Source: Paramecium octaurelia
Lineage: Eukaryota > Ciliophora > Oligohymenophorea > Peniculida > Parameciidae
NCBI GenBank assembly: GCA_905182995.1
Contig: CAJJDP010000120.1
Span: 309,884-373,883, forward strand
Length of the DNA: 64,000 nucleotides
Reading direction: 5' to 3'
Under the pieces are notes generated by a model. That model was not told the origin of the DNA. It saw nothing but the letters and a program-made list of their open reading frames with translations, and ran no database searches. Both the position numbers and the translations under genes were made by a program. Shown here in pieces: positions 63,047-64,000 of the stretch (its first letter is position 1; each line of letters starts with the position of its first letter).

Positions 63047-64000
63047 AACAATTAATTGATAAAATATAAGGAATATTACAAAAAAAAAAGAATAGAAAGC
63101 ATCCTAGATGAATAAATCACATTGAGCTTTATAAATAGAAGAAAGTATAATAAACTTAAATTACTGAAGACTTAAATGATTAAAGTAAAAATAAATAATG
63201 CAGAGATGGAAATTAACTGTAAAATTTGACTGATGATAGTAAAGTGAACATGATAATTTAGAAAATATAAAATTAAACCAATGAATATATAATCTAAATT
63301 TAATTCATGTATAATATATTTTCTATACATCTATTTTTAACCAAATTAATTAATGGGCTTATTGAACTTATTTCTTACAGGGTTATCTCTGGGATCAGAT
63401 GGATTAACGCTAATGTTTCTTAAAGATATGATACAACCTCTCATAAATAATGGATGTTCAAATTTTGCCTCCCTCTTATTTTATTGATCTCAATACTTAT
63501 TCCTTGTTACTTTTTCTTTGGGCTTTATTCAAATAAAAATAGTTTAGAAAGAAGAAGGGTAAGATTAAATTGGGGTTATCTTTATAATGAATATAAAGTT
63601 TAAGTTTATTTTTGGGAATTGATTAAAATTATATAAAAAGAATGAATCATTCTTTCAATTGTCTATTATGAAGATACAATTGTAGTGAAAGGAGTGCTTG
63701 CGCAATTTATAACATATATATATTAAGAGTTAAATGCTCATTATTCTCCTTATAAACTCGATAAACTTAACAAACTGATTATTCAGCAAATATATGTATG
63801 ATTACTATTGGTTTAGCCATTGGAACTTTTATATCTTAACAAACTCATCTAGATGAACTTCAGATACCATTTTTCTTTATAATGGGCCTTTTGAACTTAT
63901 TATTTCTTTGTAACATTACAACAAAAATTATATTAGATGAAGAGTTTATATGAGCCTTGATTAAGGCATTTCTAAAATTAGAATCTTATCAACTATAGAT
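63047..64000 (+). pseudogene. C-terminal membrane region of a ciliate giant surface protein, interrupted, runs off the window
   Basis: The plus strand carries the conserved C-terminal block of the giant-surface-protein type: INANVSQRYDTTSHKQWMFK, a membrane helix (PLILLISILIPCYFFFGLY), LERRRVRLNWGYLYNEYKVQ, VYFWELIKIIQKE, then TGA, then IILSIVYYEDTIVVKG and YQELNAHYSPYKLDKLNK. A one-base frame change near 63776 leads to DYSANICMITIGLAIGTFI and MGLLNLLFLCNITTKIILDE. Further in-frame TGAs occur near 63055, 63108 and 63950. One lesion falls inside a well-conserved segment, so this is most likely a pseudogene. The upstream extracellular part was not found in the window. Confidence 0.6.

Noticed and set aside
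1..64000. Bacterial, organellar or phage origin
   Set aside because: In-frame TAA/TAG within conserved motifs, tiny GTA...TAG introns and G3T3 telomeric repeats fit a ciliate nuclear genome.

Overview
The window looks like ciliate nuclear DNA of the Paramecium type. It is very AT-rich. Recognisable proteins read through only if TAA and TAG are glutamine and TGA is the sole stop (translation table 6): the catalytic core of a Tc1/IS630 transposase, a TLDc domain, a VIT/vWA protein, TPR and WD40 proteins all carry in-frame TAA/TAG and end at TGA. Introns are tiny (about 20-35 nt, GTA...TAG). A short array of G3T3-type telomeric repeats sits at 39223-39247. Standard-code reading breaks every real gene into pieces, so most long standard-code ORFs are accidental. 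I had no tools; all exon models are hand-read.

Layout: (1) 1-2312, a 5'-truncated multi-exon + gene and a weak + gene. (2) 2403-11118 (-), a giant secreted/membrane protein with LamG-like, cysteine-rich and pectin-lyase-like parts and a multi-pass C-terminus. (3) 11956-15989 (+), an intron-less VIT + von Willebrand A protein, split by a scaffold gap. (4) 16273-17480 (+), an unresolved interrupted coding region. (5) 17618-25666 (-), a second giant cysteine-rich surface protein with many CDDGN-type repeats. (6) 27458-38491, a perfect 5517-bp head-to-tail tandem duplication carrying a decayed surface-protein pseudogene (+) and a TLDc gene (-). (7) 38760-39248, a GC-rich island, a telomeric array and a gap. 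(8) 39249-48600, scattered interrupted coding segments on both strands, including a protein like the dynein stalk/microtubule-binding region and several unidentified ORFs. (9) 48604-50535 (-), a B-box/TPR protein with an intron in every TPR. (10) 55259-56746 (-), a WD40 protein. (11) 57476-59535, convergent hypothetical genes. (12) 60452-61537 (-), a DDE transposase. (13) 61933-64000 (+), a hypothetical gene and the C-terminal part of a third-type surface-protein pseudogene.

Four single N characters (14049, 39248, 51453, 54544) mark contig joins. Three of them separate exact direct duplicates (1279, 1527 and 1410 bp) whose outer ends continue the interrupted genes, so these are almost certainly unmerged contig overlaps, not biology. 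The fourth directly follows telomeric repeats, so it joins a capped chromosome end to other sequence. The 5517-bp duplication has no N and is the one that may be real.

Themes: the window is dominated by cell-surface proteins of one ciliate type (two apparently intact giants and two decayed relatives), with repeat-domain scaffold proteins (TPR, WD40) and a transposase. Many segments that look coding are interrupted by in-frame TGA or frame changes, most simply explained as pseudogenes, perhaps near a chromosome end. No tRNA, rRNA or CRISPR was recognised.
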